From positions 1-7,592 of the forward strand of contig JAICRA010000064.1 of assembly GCA_025937615.1 (NCBI GenBank): a DNA stretch of 7,592 bases, written 5' to 3'. Made by a program: the position numbers and the translations under genes. Shown here piece after piece: positions 1 through 6,522 of this stretch; positions within the stretch are counted from its first letter, which is position 1, and each line of letters begins with the position of its first letter. The notes under the pieces were generated by a model that was not told the origin of the DNA, made no database searches, and worked only from the letters and a program-made list of their open reading frames with translations. Source of the DNA: Thermomicrobiales bacterium. GTDB taxonomy: Bacteria > Chloroflexota > Chloroflexia > Thermomicrobiales > UBA6265.

Positions 1-114
1 GACGCCGACAACGGTCGCTTCGACGGCGCGGAGGCCGCTGTTCCGATGGTAGAGAAGTTCGGTTTCAGGCAGCGCGCAATCCTCGTTCATTTCCCTGCCA
101 TCGAGCGGAGGTAG
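1..114 (+). CDS. C-terminal fragment of an unidentified protein (possibly GNAT-like)
   Basis: Frame 1 is open from the left edge to a TAG at 112-114 and gives 37 residues, so only the tail of the gene is in the window. Codon third positions are GC-rich as in the other genes, which supports real coding. The tail contains VEKFGFRQRAILVHFP followed by a basic end (IERR). An (E/K)-x-GF(R) stretch near the C-terminus is common in GNAT acetyltransferases, where it precedes the last strand, but this is too little sequence to assign a family and other folds could end this way. No terminator hairpin with a T-run follows. The next promoter begins about 70 bases downstream, so this gene is probably separate from the LysM gene. 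Confidence 0.5.
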   Translation, partial: DADNGRFDGAEAAVPMVEKFGFRQRAILVHFPAIERR

Positions 115-181
115 ACGTCAAGCTTGGCCGCGAGGTCAATTGTCACTGGAGTTGGCCAGTTGCGCTACATCGTGCACCTGC

Positions 182-210
182 TTGCCCATGCGTCACCCGC
201 TTGATATGAT
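182..210 (+). promoter_or_regulatory. Sigma-70-type promoter (TTGCCC-N17-TATGAT)
   Basis: A -35 element TTGCCC at 182-187 matches four of six consensus bases. It is separated by exactly 17 bases from a -10 element TATGAT at 205-210, which matches five of six. The -10 is preceded by TGA, giving the extended -10 form TGnTATGAT. Transcription would start near 217, leaving a leader of about 70 bases before the ATG at 287 of the LysM/C39 gene. The start point falls on the palindrome at 217-230, suggesting repressible transcription. Spacing and match quality make this the best housekeeping promoter in the window. Confidence 0.6.
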
Positions 211-216
211 CGGACC

Positions 217-230
217 GGTGTACGTACACC
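217..230. promoter_or_regulatory. Perfect 14-bp palindrome at the predicted transcription start; candidate operator
   Basis: GGTGTACGTACACC is identical to its own reverse complement. It begins about seven bases after the -10 element TATGAT, at the predicted +1. Perfect palindromes of this size in this position are typical of operators for dimeric repressors of TetR, GntR or MarR type, where bound protein blocks initiation. No regulator gene is in the window to pair with it, so the binding protein is unknown. Confidence 0.5.
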
Positions 231-286
231 CGTTAGTACCGCCCCGCGCGTGAAACCTCACTGGCTGATGGAGTTAGGGGCGGTAA

Positions 287-1864
287 ATGGAACTGGCTCT
301 CCGTGTCTCAGACGAGTGCGCGTGCTCGGACTCGCAGTCGACGGTTGGCGGCACCGACGCGACATCGCGACAACCGGTGCTCACCACCGCGGTCGGAGCC
401 TCGTACGCCTTCGATCCCGGAGTCGATGGCCTGGGCAGCATCTATGCCGCTCGCGTGCTCGAGCGGGGTGTCGATCCTCGCGGGCTCTGCGCCGAGATCC
501 GCGCCGACCGACTCGGACTTGTCGACCGCGGACCACAACGGCGCGCGCTCCTCGCGCGGACTCGCACCTCACGCTTCGGCCGGGGAACAGCCTCCCATCT
601 GCAATTACGGATTTCCGAGAACGAACCATCGCGGGCAATCGTCAGCCCCCCGGAGAAGCGACCGGACGGAGCTGCCAGAGCGCGGCCGGGATTTCAGCTC
701 GGCTTTTCCCGCAAGCTCGCCGCGGCGGGTCTCGCCGTGCTCCTTCTCCTCCCCCTCGGCATTATCGTCGCGCACGCTCAGGGCGAGGCGCTTCAGTCCC
801 GCTACGTCGTCCAGCCCGGAGACACACTCGATAGTGTCGCCGCTGAGTTTGGAGTCGATCCAGCGGCGATCCTGGCCGCTAGCGCTATCGAGAATCCGCC
901 GGCACTTGCGCCCTCCGAGATCATCGTCATCCCGGACCCAAGCGAATCTCCCGAAGCAGCAACCTGGAACGCGAGCCAGCGGGAGGGCATCAGCCCGTTC
1001 GTAGCCGGCGCCCATGAGGTCGGGTCCGGCGAAACGCTCGTCAGCATTGCCGCTGATTATGGCCTCGATCCCTGGGCACTGGCAGCATTCAACGGATTGG
1101 CGGATATCGACACCCTGCACGCTGGCCAGCGGCTCCGCATCCCGACGCCCGACACCCTCGTCGAACCGGCCGCCCAAGAGATGACTGATTCCGCTCCGAC
1201 TGAGCCCACCGGCGAAACCGCCGAATTCTGGGTCGACGGGGATAGCTGGATCGAAGAAGCGCAGTGGGCGCAAGAGGCTGTCGGCGGGCCTGCCCCTAAC
1301 TGGGAGCAGCCTGCCACTGTCCCGGTCTTCGCTGCCGATGTCCCTGCCTACCAGCAGATGTACTCGCTCTCCTGCGAATATGCCGCCGCCTATATCGCCA
1401 CCTCCGCATTCGGCTGGGGAATCCCCGAGTCAGCGTTCATCGAGCGAATAGCTGTTTCCGCCAATCCACATTGGGGATTCCGCGGCAGCATCCACGGCGC
1501 ATGGGGCGGGACCGCCGACTACGGCGTCTATGCGGAGGCATTGGTGCCGACGCTGAACGAGTTCGGGTTCATGGCCGATGTCTTTTACGGTGGCGATGCA
1601 TCCGCCCTCACTGAACGCCTCGACGATGGGATGCCGGTGATAACCTGGCTCGGCTACTTCGGCGACACCGGCTGGCTGCAGGAGGACGAAGGCGCATATC
1701 TGCTCGCTCCGGGAATGCACGTGGTCACCATCTACGGCTACGACGAAGGGGGCGTTTATGTCTCCAATCCCGGTCGCGGGATTCTCGACTATTACGCCTG
1801 GGGCGACTTTCTCAGCATGTGGAGCGTCCTCGACGGCATGGCCCTCGCCGTAGCACCGATGTAA
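287..1864 (+). CDS. Secreted/membrane-anchored protein with two LysM modules and a C39-like cysteine peptidase domain
   Basis: Numbered from the ATG at 287 (525 residues), a hydrophobic segment at about 144-162 follows SRK and ends in AHA-Q, so export with signal peptidase cleavage after A164 or membrane anchoring is likely. LysM module 1 (about 171-215, with VVQPGDTLDSVAAEFGV) and LysM module 2 (about 243-286, with GSGETLVSIAADYGLDP) should bind peptidoglycan glycan chains. An acidic, Trp-containing linker (about 290-343) leads to a C39_2-type papain-like domain. There C363 in YSLSCEYAAA, H478 in GMHVVTIYGYD and N494 in VSNPGRG are the likely catalytic Cys-His-Asn/Asp set, with Q356 or Q357 as candidate oxyanion-hole residue. 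The role is therefore probably a cell-wall-bound peptidase or amidase. The start at 287 is supported by AGGGG at 276-280, six bases upstream. However, residues 1-139 look like no known domain, and another open frame begins at GTG 303, so the N-terminus may be frameshifted or mis-started. No ATG/GTG/TTG lies just before the signal segment. Confidence 0.85.
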   Translation: MELALRVSDECACSDSQSTVGGTDATSRQPVLTTAVGASYAFDPGVDGLGSIYAARVLERGVDPRGLCAEIRADRLGLVDRGPQRRALLARTRTSRFGRGTASHLQLRISENEPSRAIVSPPEKRPDGAARARPGFQLGFSRKLAAAGLAVLLLLPLGIIVAHAQGEALQSRYVVQPGDTLDSVAAEFGVDPAAILAASAIENPPALAPSEIIVIPDPSESPEAATWNASQREGISPFVAGAHEVGSGETLVSIAADYGLDPWALAAFNGLADIDTLHAGQRLRIPTPDTLVEPAAQEMTDSAPTEPTGETAEFWVDGDSWIEEAQWAQEAVGGPAPNWEQPATVPVFAADVPAYQQMYSLSCEYAAAYIATSAFGWGIPESAFIERIAVSANPHWGFRGSIHGAWGGTADYGVYAEALVPTLNEFGFMADVFYGGDASALTERLDDGMPVITWLGYFGDTGWLQEDEGAYLLAPGMHVVTIYGYDEGGVYVSNPGRGILDYYAWGDFLSMWSVLDGMALAVAPM

Positions 1865-1920
1865 CCACTGCTGGAGTCGGCACCACAAGAATCATCTTCC
1901 CGGTCCAGCACGGCTTCACC

Positions 1921-1926
1921 TATACT
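1921..1926 (+). promoter_or_regulatory. Possible -10 element for the NfeD-slipin operon
   Basis: TATACT matches five of six bases of the -10 consensus and lies 28 bases before the GTG start at 1955. The region 17-18 bases upstream (around 1897-1903) has only a poor -35 match. It is the only promoter-like signal in the 90-base gap between the LysM/C39 gene and the NfeD gene. No terminator-like hairpin is visible in that gap, so read-through from upstream is also possible. Confidence 0.3.
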
Positions 1927-1954
1927 CTATCCAGGATCACCCTGGAGTCGCGTC

Positions 1955-2758
1955 GTGCTTCATCTCGCCTTCCTGCTCGACCTACGTCCGCCCGGCGACG
2001 CCGTTCGTGCGCACCTCTCGCTTCTGGCCCAGACGAACCGCCTCTTGGATTCCGCGGTTGAAGCGCTTGCAGACCCCAACATCGCCTACCTCCTCCTCGT
2101 CCTCGGGTTCTTGGGACTCTTTCTGGAGCTATCGAGTCCAGGAACGTCGATACCTGGCGTACTCGGCGTCATCTGTCTCATCCTGGCCGCGGTTGGGCTC
2201 TCGCAGCTCCCATTCGACTGGCGCGGTGCATTGCTCATCCTTGTTGCGTTTCTGCTTTTTTTCGCCGACATCTTCGTGCCGTCCCTGGGTCTGCTGACGC
2301 TGTCAGGCTTGGCATTGCTCGTGGCGGGGTCGTACGTGCTGTTCGATGAAGCACAGGGAGTCTTCGTGAATCGCCCGCTGATCTGGGCGATCGCGCTCGG
2401 CCTGGTGGGCATGTTCGCCGTCATCGGTGGGTTCGCGCTGACGGTCTGGCGTCGCAAACCGGCAACCGGTCGGGAGGGTCTCGTTGGCGCGGTCGGCACT
2501 GTGCGCAAGGCCCTCGATCCTGACGGCGTCGTATTCGTCTCCGGTGAGCTCTGGCAGGCGACCGCCACGTCAAACAGCGACGCGGCCGCGCCGATCCCGG
2601 AGCGGGTACCGGTGACCGTCACCGGTATGGACGGCCTCAGGCTCCTCGTGCGTCGCGCCACGGCGGCCGAGGTCGAGGCAGCCGGTGTCGCCGTGATCGG
2701 AGACTCACGTCCGGCGGCGACTCTGAAGCCGTCGCCCCAGCCCGCAGATTCCTCGTGA
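1955..2758 (+). CDS. NfeD family membrane protein (short form, no ClpP-like protease domain)
   Basis: The 267-residue product begins at GTG 1955, with GGAG at 1944-1947 seven bases upstream. Residues 38-62 (LADPNIAYLLLVLGFLGLFLELSSPG) and the following helices carry the NfeD membrane-domain pattern, including PG-x4-PGVLG at 62-71. Five hydrophobic segments lie at about 43-58, 65-81, 90-107, 111-128 and 142-165. A C-terminal soluble domain (about 173-238, from GREGLVGAVGTVRKAL to GLRLLVRR) fits the NfeD OB-fold. Residues 1-37 resemble the linker that joins the protease and membrane domains in long NfeD proteins, but there is no ClpP-class protease domain; the upstream gene is unrelated. NfeD proteins pair with SPFH proteins in membrane microdomains, and the slipin gene follows 55 bases downstream, so an operon and a physical complex are likely. 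Confidence 0.88.
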   Translation: MLHLAFLLDLRPPGDAVRAHLSLLAQTNRLLDSAVEALADPNIAYLLLVLGFLGLFLELSSPGTSIPGVLGVICLILAAVGLSQLPFDWRGALLILVAFLLFFADIFVPSLGLLTLSGLALLVAGSYVLFDEAQGVFVNRPLIWAIALGLVGMFAVIGGFALTVWRRKPATGREGLVGAVGTVRKALDPDGVVFVSGELWQATATSNSDAAAPIPERVPVTVTGMDGLRLLVRRATAAEVEAAGVAVIGDSRPAATLKPSPQPADSS

Positions 2759-2800
2759 AGAGCGCTGCGAACCGTTAACTTGAGTAATTGAGGTTCAGTT

Positions 2801-2805
2801 GGGAG
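2801..2805 (+). promoter_or_regulatory. Ribosome binding site that fixes the slipin start at ATG 2814
   Basis: GGGAG lies eight bases before ATG 2814. An in-frame TTG at 2799 would place the site inside the coding region and has no good Shine-Dalgarno sequence of its own, so ATG 2814 is preferred. The resulting protein starts MEWSLF, directly at the membrane segment as expected for slipins. Confidence 0.6.
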
Positions 2806-2813
2806 TAGAGCGC

Positions 2814-3617
2814 ATGGAATGGTCCCTATTTGTCATCGTGGCGGTCCTGCTCATCATCCTGATGGTCCTGGCGTCGACGATCAAGATCGTCAAGGAGTAC
2901 GAGCGCGGCGTCGTATTCCGCCTTGGCCGGCTGCTCGGTCCCCGTGGTCCGGGCCTCATCTTGCTGGTGCCCTTTATCGAGCGCATGCAGAAGATCGATC
3001 TGCGCACGGTGACGCTCGACATCCCATCTCAGGAGGTCATTACCCGCGACAATGTCACCGTGCGCGTGAATGCGGTCGCCTATTTCCGTGTCCTGGACCC
3101 AAATGCCGCCATCGTCAATGTGACCGATTACAACCGGGCCACATCACAGATCGCCCAGACGACGCTACGCTCGGTGCTGGGCCAGTCGACATTGGACGAC
3201 CTGCTCTCGGAACGGGAAAAGATCAACGAACAGCTGCAACAGATCATCGACGAGCAGACCGAGCCGTGGGGTGTCAAGGTCAGCATCGTCGAGGTCAAGG
3301 ACGTCGAGTTGCCGCAGACGATGCAGCGGGCGATGGCTCGGCAGGCCGAGGCCGAGCGCGAGAAGCGGGCGAAGGTCATCCACGCCGAAGGAGAGCTCGA
3401 GGCGAGCCAGAAACTCGCCCAGGCGGCGGGGGTCATCGATCAGAATCCGCTCGGCATCCAGCTTCGGTACCTGCAAACGCTGACCGAGATCGGCGCGGAA
3501 AAGAACACCACCGTTGTCTTCCCCCTTCCGATCGACCTCATCGCCGGTATCTTCTCCCGGTCTAACGGAACTAAACCAGCGCCGGTCCCCAGCATCAGCG
3601 AAACCGCACCGGAGTAG
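2814..3617 (+). CDS. Slipin / stomatin-like SPFH domain protein
   Basis: The product has 267 residues. An N-terminal hydrophobic segment (about 4-21) anchors it to the membrane and is followed by the SPFH/band-7 domain. Characteristic stretches are [23 protein letters not shown] (26-48), [30 protein letters not shown] (64-93) and the late helix region [31 protein letters not shown] (164-194). The last of these is charged and coiled-coil-forming and drives oligomerisation. The family assembles ring-like scaffolds in lipid microdomains. The gene follows NfeD, the classical partner of slipins, which supports the assignment and a shared transcript. The C-terminal tail (about 250-267) is Pro/Ser-rich and probably flexible. 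Nothing looks truncated. Confidence 0.93.
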   Translation: MEWSLFVIVAVLLIILMVLASTIKIVKEYERGVVFRLGRLLGPRGPGLILLVPFIERMQKIDLRTVTLDIPSQEVITRDNVTVRVNAVAYFRVLDPNAAIVNVTDYNRATSQIAQTTLRSVLGQSTLDDLLSEREKINEQLQQIIDEQTEPWGVKVSIVEVKDVELPQTMQRAMARQAEAEREKRAKVIHAEGELEASQKLAQAAGVIDQNPLGIQLRYLQTLTEIGAEKNTTVVFPLPIDLIAGIFSRSNGTKPAPVPSISETAPE

Positions 3618-3926
3618 CTGCAACGTAGACTCCCCGAGCCCTTCTGTCGGAGGCCCAACGGCGCGGTGGTTCGGCGTATGCGCTGGCGCCGCGCGCATGT
3701 GCGCCCAGGTGTCACGCACAAGGCCTCGAGATCGTCTCTTGATTCAGAGAACCGTTCACGCGCCGCTTGCGGCCCTACGTCGCCAGCCAGCGATGGAGCG
3801 GACCGACCGAATGACGGGAGGCGATCAATGATAACTATCGATCCGCAGGGACAACGTGATGTCAACGGCAGTTGGCGTGACTCGCCACACCGCGGATCAT
3901 CGGCCTCTGCCACCTCGGAGGTCGTC
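3618..3926 (+). other. 309-base leader/intergenic region before the ECF41 sigma gene
   Basis: This stretch contains the ECF41-type promoter (3710-3736) and then a leader of roughly 180 bases. Within the leader, a 12-codon reading frame starts at ATG 3793 and ends with TGA 3829-3831, overlapping an ATG at 3828 as ATGA. ATG 3828 has GGGAGG at 3816-3821 and is in frame with the sigma gene. I see no stable terminator for the slipin gene, no tRNA and no other convincing gene here. Confidence 0.5.
3710..3736 (+). promoter_or_regulatory. ECF41-type promoter (TGTCACG-N16-CGTC)
   Basis: TGTCACG at 3710-3716 is followed after exactly 16 bases by CGTC at 3733-3736. The target promoter known for group ECF41 sigma factors has a TGTCACA -35 and a CGTC -10, so this is a match except for the last -35 base. 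It lies upstream of an ECF41 sigma gene on the same strand, which makes chance unlikely and implies positive autoregulation. No second copy is present in the 34-base gap before the epimerase-like gene, so both genes would be read from this site. Confidence 0.75.
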
Positions 3927-4832
3927 ATGTCCGACAGCGAGCCATTTCTCGAATACCGTTCGCTCCTGTTTTCGATCGCCTATCGCATGCTGGGGAGCGT
4001 CGCCGACGCCGAGGACGCGGTTCAGGAGACGTACCTGCGCTGGCGCCGCGCGGCGGAGAATGGCGAAGAGATCCGCTCGCCCAAAGGGTGGCTGACCACA
4101 ACCATCAGCCGAGTCTGCCTCGACCAACTCGGCTCGGCCCGGATGAAGCGCGAGCAATACATTGGACCCTGGCTGCCCGAGCCCCTTAGCGGCGTAACGC
4201 CTGACGTCGCGGATACCGTCGCCGATTTCGACTCGCTCTCGCTCGCGTTCCTGGTGCTCCTGGAGTCACTCTCACCCAAGGAGCGAGCTGTCTTCCTCCT
4301 GCATGACGTCTTTGGCTATGACTTCGCTTGGGTCGGCGACATCGTCGGTGAGAGCGACGCCTATTGCCGGCAGCTTGCGAAACGGGCCCGGGCGCACATG
4401 GCCGAGCGCCGTCCCCGTTTCCAGGCCGATCGCGCCCAACGGGAGCGGCTAACAGCCGATTTCCTGCGAGCCGTCTCCGAAGGCGACATGCTGGCCCTGA
4501 TCGAGACGCTTACCGACGATGTGACTGTCTTCTCCGACGGCGGAGGCAAGGTCAACGCGGCTCGCAAACCAGTCGTCGGTCGCGACAAGGTGGCTCTGTT
4601 CCTGACCAACCTCGCTCGACTGGCGCCCGCGGGAACCAGCTTCCGCGTCGAGCCGATCAATGGTGAGCCGGGCATCGTGACCCTCGTCGATGGCGCGGTG
4701 CGGAACGTCGTGACCTTCGATTTCGCGGATTCCGCCATCAGCGCTATCTACATCGTCGTCAACCCCGACAAGCTGGGAACGGTTGCCTCGTCCTTGTCCG
4801 GCACTCGATCAACAGAAGACCAAGCGCGTTGA
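3927..4832 (+). CDS. ECF41-group RNA polymerase sigma factor with fused C-terminal SnoaL-like regulatory domain (SigJ-like)
   Basis: The product has 301 residues. Sigma region 2 lies at about 6-70 (YRSLLFSIAYRMLGSVADAEDAVQETYLRW, then GWLTTTISRVCLDQL) and recognises the -10 element. Region 4 lies at about 107-160 (LSPKERAVFLLHDVFGYDFAWVGDIVGES) and recognises the -35. The three ECF41 hallmarks are all present: WLPEP in the linker (82-86), DGGGK at 204-208 and NPDKL at 279-283. Residues from about 172 onward form the NTF2/SnoaL-like domain that, in this group, modulates activity in place of a separate anti-sigma factor. The start at ATG 3927 has GGAGG at 3917-3921, five bases upstream, and gives the usual family length. 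An in-frame ATG at 3828 with GGGAGG could add 33 residues of low-complexity sequence. Mycobacterial SigJ belongs to this group. The next gene is an epimerase-like protein, the typical ECF41 neighbour class. Confidence 0.93.
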   Translation: MSDSEPFLEYRSLLFSIAYRMLGSVADAEDAVQETYLRWRRAAENGEEIRSPKGWLTTTISRVCLDQLGSARMKREQYIGPWLPEPLSGVTPDVADTVADFDSLSLAFLVLLESLSPKERAVFLLHDVFGYDFAWVGDIVGESDAYCRQLAKRARAHMAERRPRFQADRAQRERLTADFLRAVSEGDMLALIETLTDDVTVFSDGGGKVNAARKPVVGRDKVALFLTNLARLAPAGTSFRVEPINGEPGIVTLVDGAVRNVVTFDFADSAISAIYIVVNPDKLGTVASSLSGTRSTEDQAR

Positions 4833-4866
4833 CGACGTCGAACTCGTAGATTGAAAGGAGACTGCA

Positions 4867-6300
4867 ATGGCAACTGTGTTTGTTAGTGGTGCGACCGGCG
4901 TCCTTGGCCGCGCGACCGTCCCGCAACTGCTCGCTTCCAGGCACACCGTTCGGGCCCTTTCTCGCGGAGAAGCGAACGACGCTGCCATTCGTGCCCTCGG
5001 CGCCGAACCTGTGCGCGGTGACCTGTTTGACCCGGATTCGCTACGCCAAGCGGTTGCGGGGGCAGATGCCATTTTCCATCTCGCCACGCGCATTCCGCCC
5101 AGTTCGAAATTGCGACAGCACTCCGCCTGGGCCGAGAACGATCGCATTCGTGCTGAAGGCACGAAGAACCTTGTCGACGCGGCCCTGGCGACCGGCGCCC
5201 GAGTTTTCGTCTATCCCAGCTTCGCCTTCGTCTATCCCGATAGCGGCGACGCGTGGATCGACGCCGCATCGACCCCGGTCGCTCCGACCGACATCCTCCT
5301 TTCAACACTCGCCGCCGAGCGAGAGGTGGAGCGCTTCGCGGAAGGCGGCGGGCGCGGAGTATCGCTGCGACTCGGGGGGCTTTATGGGAGCGATCTCGGC
5401 TCGACCAGGGAGCAGCTCCAGCTCGCCCGCCGCGGGATTTCGATGTTCGGCGCCGCCGCCGATGCGTTCAGTCCGACGCTCTGGATCGGTGACGCCGCCT
5501 CGGCCCTGTTGGCCGCGCTCGACCGCGCTCCCTCCGGGCTCTATGACGTCGTCGATGACGAGCCACTACGGCAGCGACAGCTCAAGACGGCATTCGCCCG
5601 GGCCGCCGGGCGGCGCCGTGCGCTGTCAGTGCCAATCTGGCTTGTACGGATGATGGCCGGTCCGGCGGCCGAGGTGTTCACGCGAAGCCTGCGTATCTCT
5701 AACCGCCGCTTCCGCAACGCGACCGGATGGGCACCACAAGTCCGCGACGCGATCGAGGGCATGGCACGGGTCGGCGCCGAAACTTCTCCCGTCCCGACAA
5801 CGCACGTTCCGCTCGCCGTCCGCGTCGGACTGTGGGCGATGGCGCTCTTCAGCCTCTTTGCCGGCCTACAGCAACAGTTCGCGCCCCGCTCCTTCTTCGA
5901 CGACTTTCCGGGGTTCGGTATGCAATGGGTTGCCGTCGACGGTCCGTACAACGAGCACCTGCTGCGCGATCTCGGCGGGGCGAATCTGGCGCTCGCGGTC
6001 GTCACCCTGTTTGCGATAGCTCGGCCCACGGTCGGAGTCGTGCGGGCCGTCGCGGCGGCGATGCTGGTAGCCCAGGTTCCGCACTTCATCTACCACGCCG
6101 CGCACCTCGAGGTACTGCCGACGACACTCGATCGCGTCTTGCAGACCACTTCGCTGGCGTTGACCCTCGCAATTCCGCTGCTCGTCCTAGTGCGCTCGAG
6201 CGGTATCCGGGAGGAGACTGTGACAGCCTCTCAATCACCCGAATTTGCACCAAGCCGAGCCGGACAACAGCCACCGCGGTTGGTAGCTTCCAGTAACTGA
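4867..6300 (+). CDS. NAD(P)-binding SDR/epimerase-like protein fused to a four-helix membrane domain
   Basis: The product has 477 residues and starts at ATG 4867, with AAAGGAG at 4854-4860 six bases upstream. Residues 1-302 form an extended/atypical SDR Rossmann domain. It has the nucleotide motif GATGVLG at 8-14, GDLFD at 51-55, IFHLAT at 69-74, and YPSFAFVY at 116-123 with the conserved Ser at 118. The catalytic YxxxK position aligns with I143 and T147 in DILLSTLAAE, so both Tyr and Lys are lost and classical redox chemistry is doubtful. Residues about 316-444 are membrane-embedded, with helices at about 317-336, 369-384, 388-410 and 424-444. They contain GPYNEHLLRDLGGANLAL (359-376) and PHFIYHAAH (405-413), which resemble a small membrane-protein family. 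The tail (445-477) is polar. It lies 34 bases after the ECF41 sigma gene and is probably its regulon member. The substrate is unknown. Confidence 0.85.
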   Translation: MATVFVSGATGVLGRATVPQLLASRHTVRALSRGEANDAAIRALGAEPVRGDLFDPDSLRQAVAGADAIFHLATRIPPSSKLRQHSAWAENDRIRAEGTKNLVDAALATGARVFVYPSFAFVYPDSGDAWIDAASTPVAPTDILLSTLAAEREVERFAEGGGRGVSLRLGGLYGSDLGSTREQLQLARRGISMFGAAADAFSPTLWIGDAASALLAALDRAPSGLYDVVDDEPLRQRQLKTAFARAAGRRRALSVPIWLVRMMAGPAAEVFTRSLRISNRRFRNATGWAPQVRDAIEGMARVGAETSPVPTTHVPLAVRVGLWAMALFSLFAGLQQQFAPRSFFDDFPGFGMQWVAVDGPYNEHLLRDLGGANLALAVVTLFAIARPTVGVVRAVAAAMLVAQVPHFIYHAAHLEVLPTTLDRVLQTTSLALTLAIPLLVLVRSSGIREETVTASQSPEFAPSRAGQQPPRLVASSN

Positions 6301-6458
6301 GGCTCTCAGCAGTCCCCCAATAGGTCGGTGTCATCCTGTACGCAGTGAAGGATCTAGGCGCACCGTTGCATCAGTTGGCTGACACCGGGATTCTTCAGCT
6401 GCGGGCTCGGACTGACCCACGCTTGGTGTCACCACGCGAAGCCGCAGTCCCAACTCCT

Positions 6459-6484
6459 GGAATCGCTTCGCGCATACAATCGTC
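6459..6484 (+). promoter_or_regulatory. Weak promoter-like signals before the small ORF
   Basis: TACAAT at 6475-6480 matches five of six -10 bases and lies 42 bases before the ATG at 6523, but no -35 match is found 16-18 bases upstream. Overlapping it, GGAAT at 6459-6463 and CGTC at 6481-6484 have 17-base spacing, which resembles a generic ECF-type promoter. Only one of these, or neither, may be real. The rest of the 222-base gap (6301-6522) shows no gene or T-run terminator. Confidence 0.25.
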
Positions 6485-6522
6485 CGATACGAACGAGACC
6501 GTACTGCGAAGGATGAGCCTGG

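Noticed and set aside
141..174. TGTCACT upstream of the LysM gene as a second ECF41 promoter
   Set aside because: No CGTC follows at 16 bases; the nearest CGTG is 23 bases downstream.
605..1273. Long minus-strand open frame antisense to the LysM/C39 gene
   Set aside because: It is a GC-rich shadow frame opposite a clear LysM/C39 coding region and has no recognisable domain.
2769..2796. GAACC/GGTTC inverted repeat in the NfeD-slipin gap as a terminator
   Set aside because: The stem is only five pairs with an 18-base loop and no T-run follows; it lies inside a likely operon.
3165..3719. Minus-strand open frame opposite the slipin gene
   Set aside because: Its sequence is the complement of a well-conserved SPFH domain, with no domain of its own.
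6199..6225. TGTCACA on the minus strand near the end of the epimerase-like gene
   Set aside because: The bases 16 further on read CGCT rather than CGTC, and there is no convincing minus-strand gene for it to drive.
6427..6453. TGTCACC in the gap before the small ORF as an ECF41 promoter
   Set aside because: No CGTC at the required spacing; the site is just the centre of a short TGGTGTCACCA palindrome.
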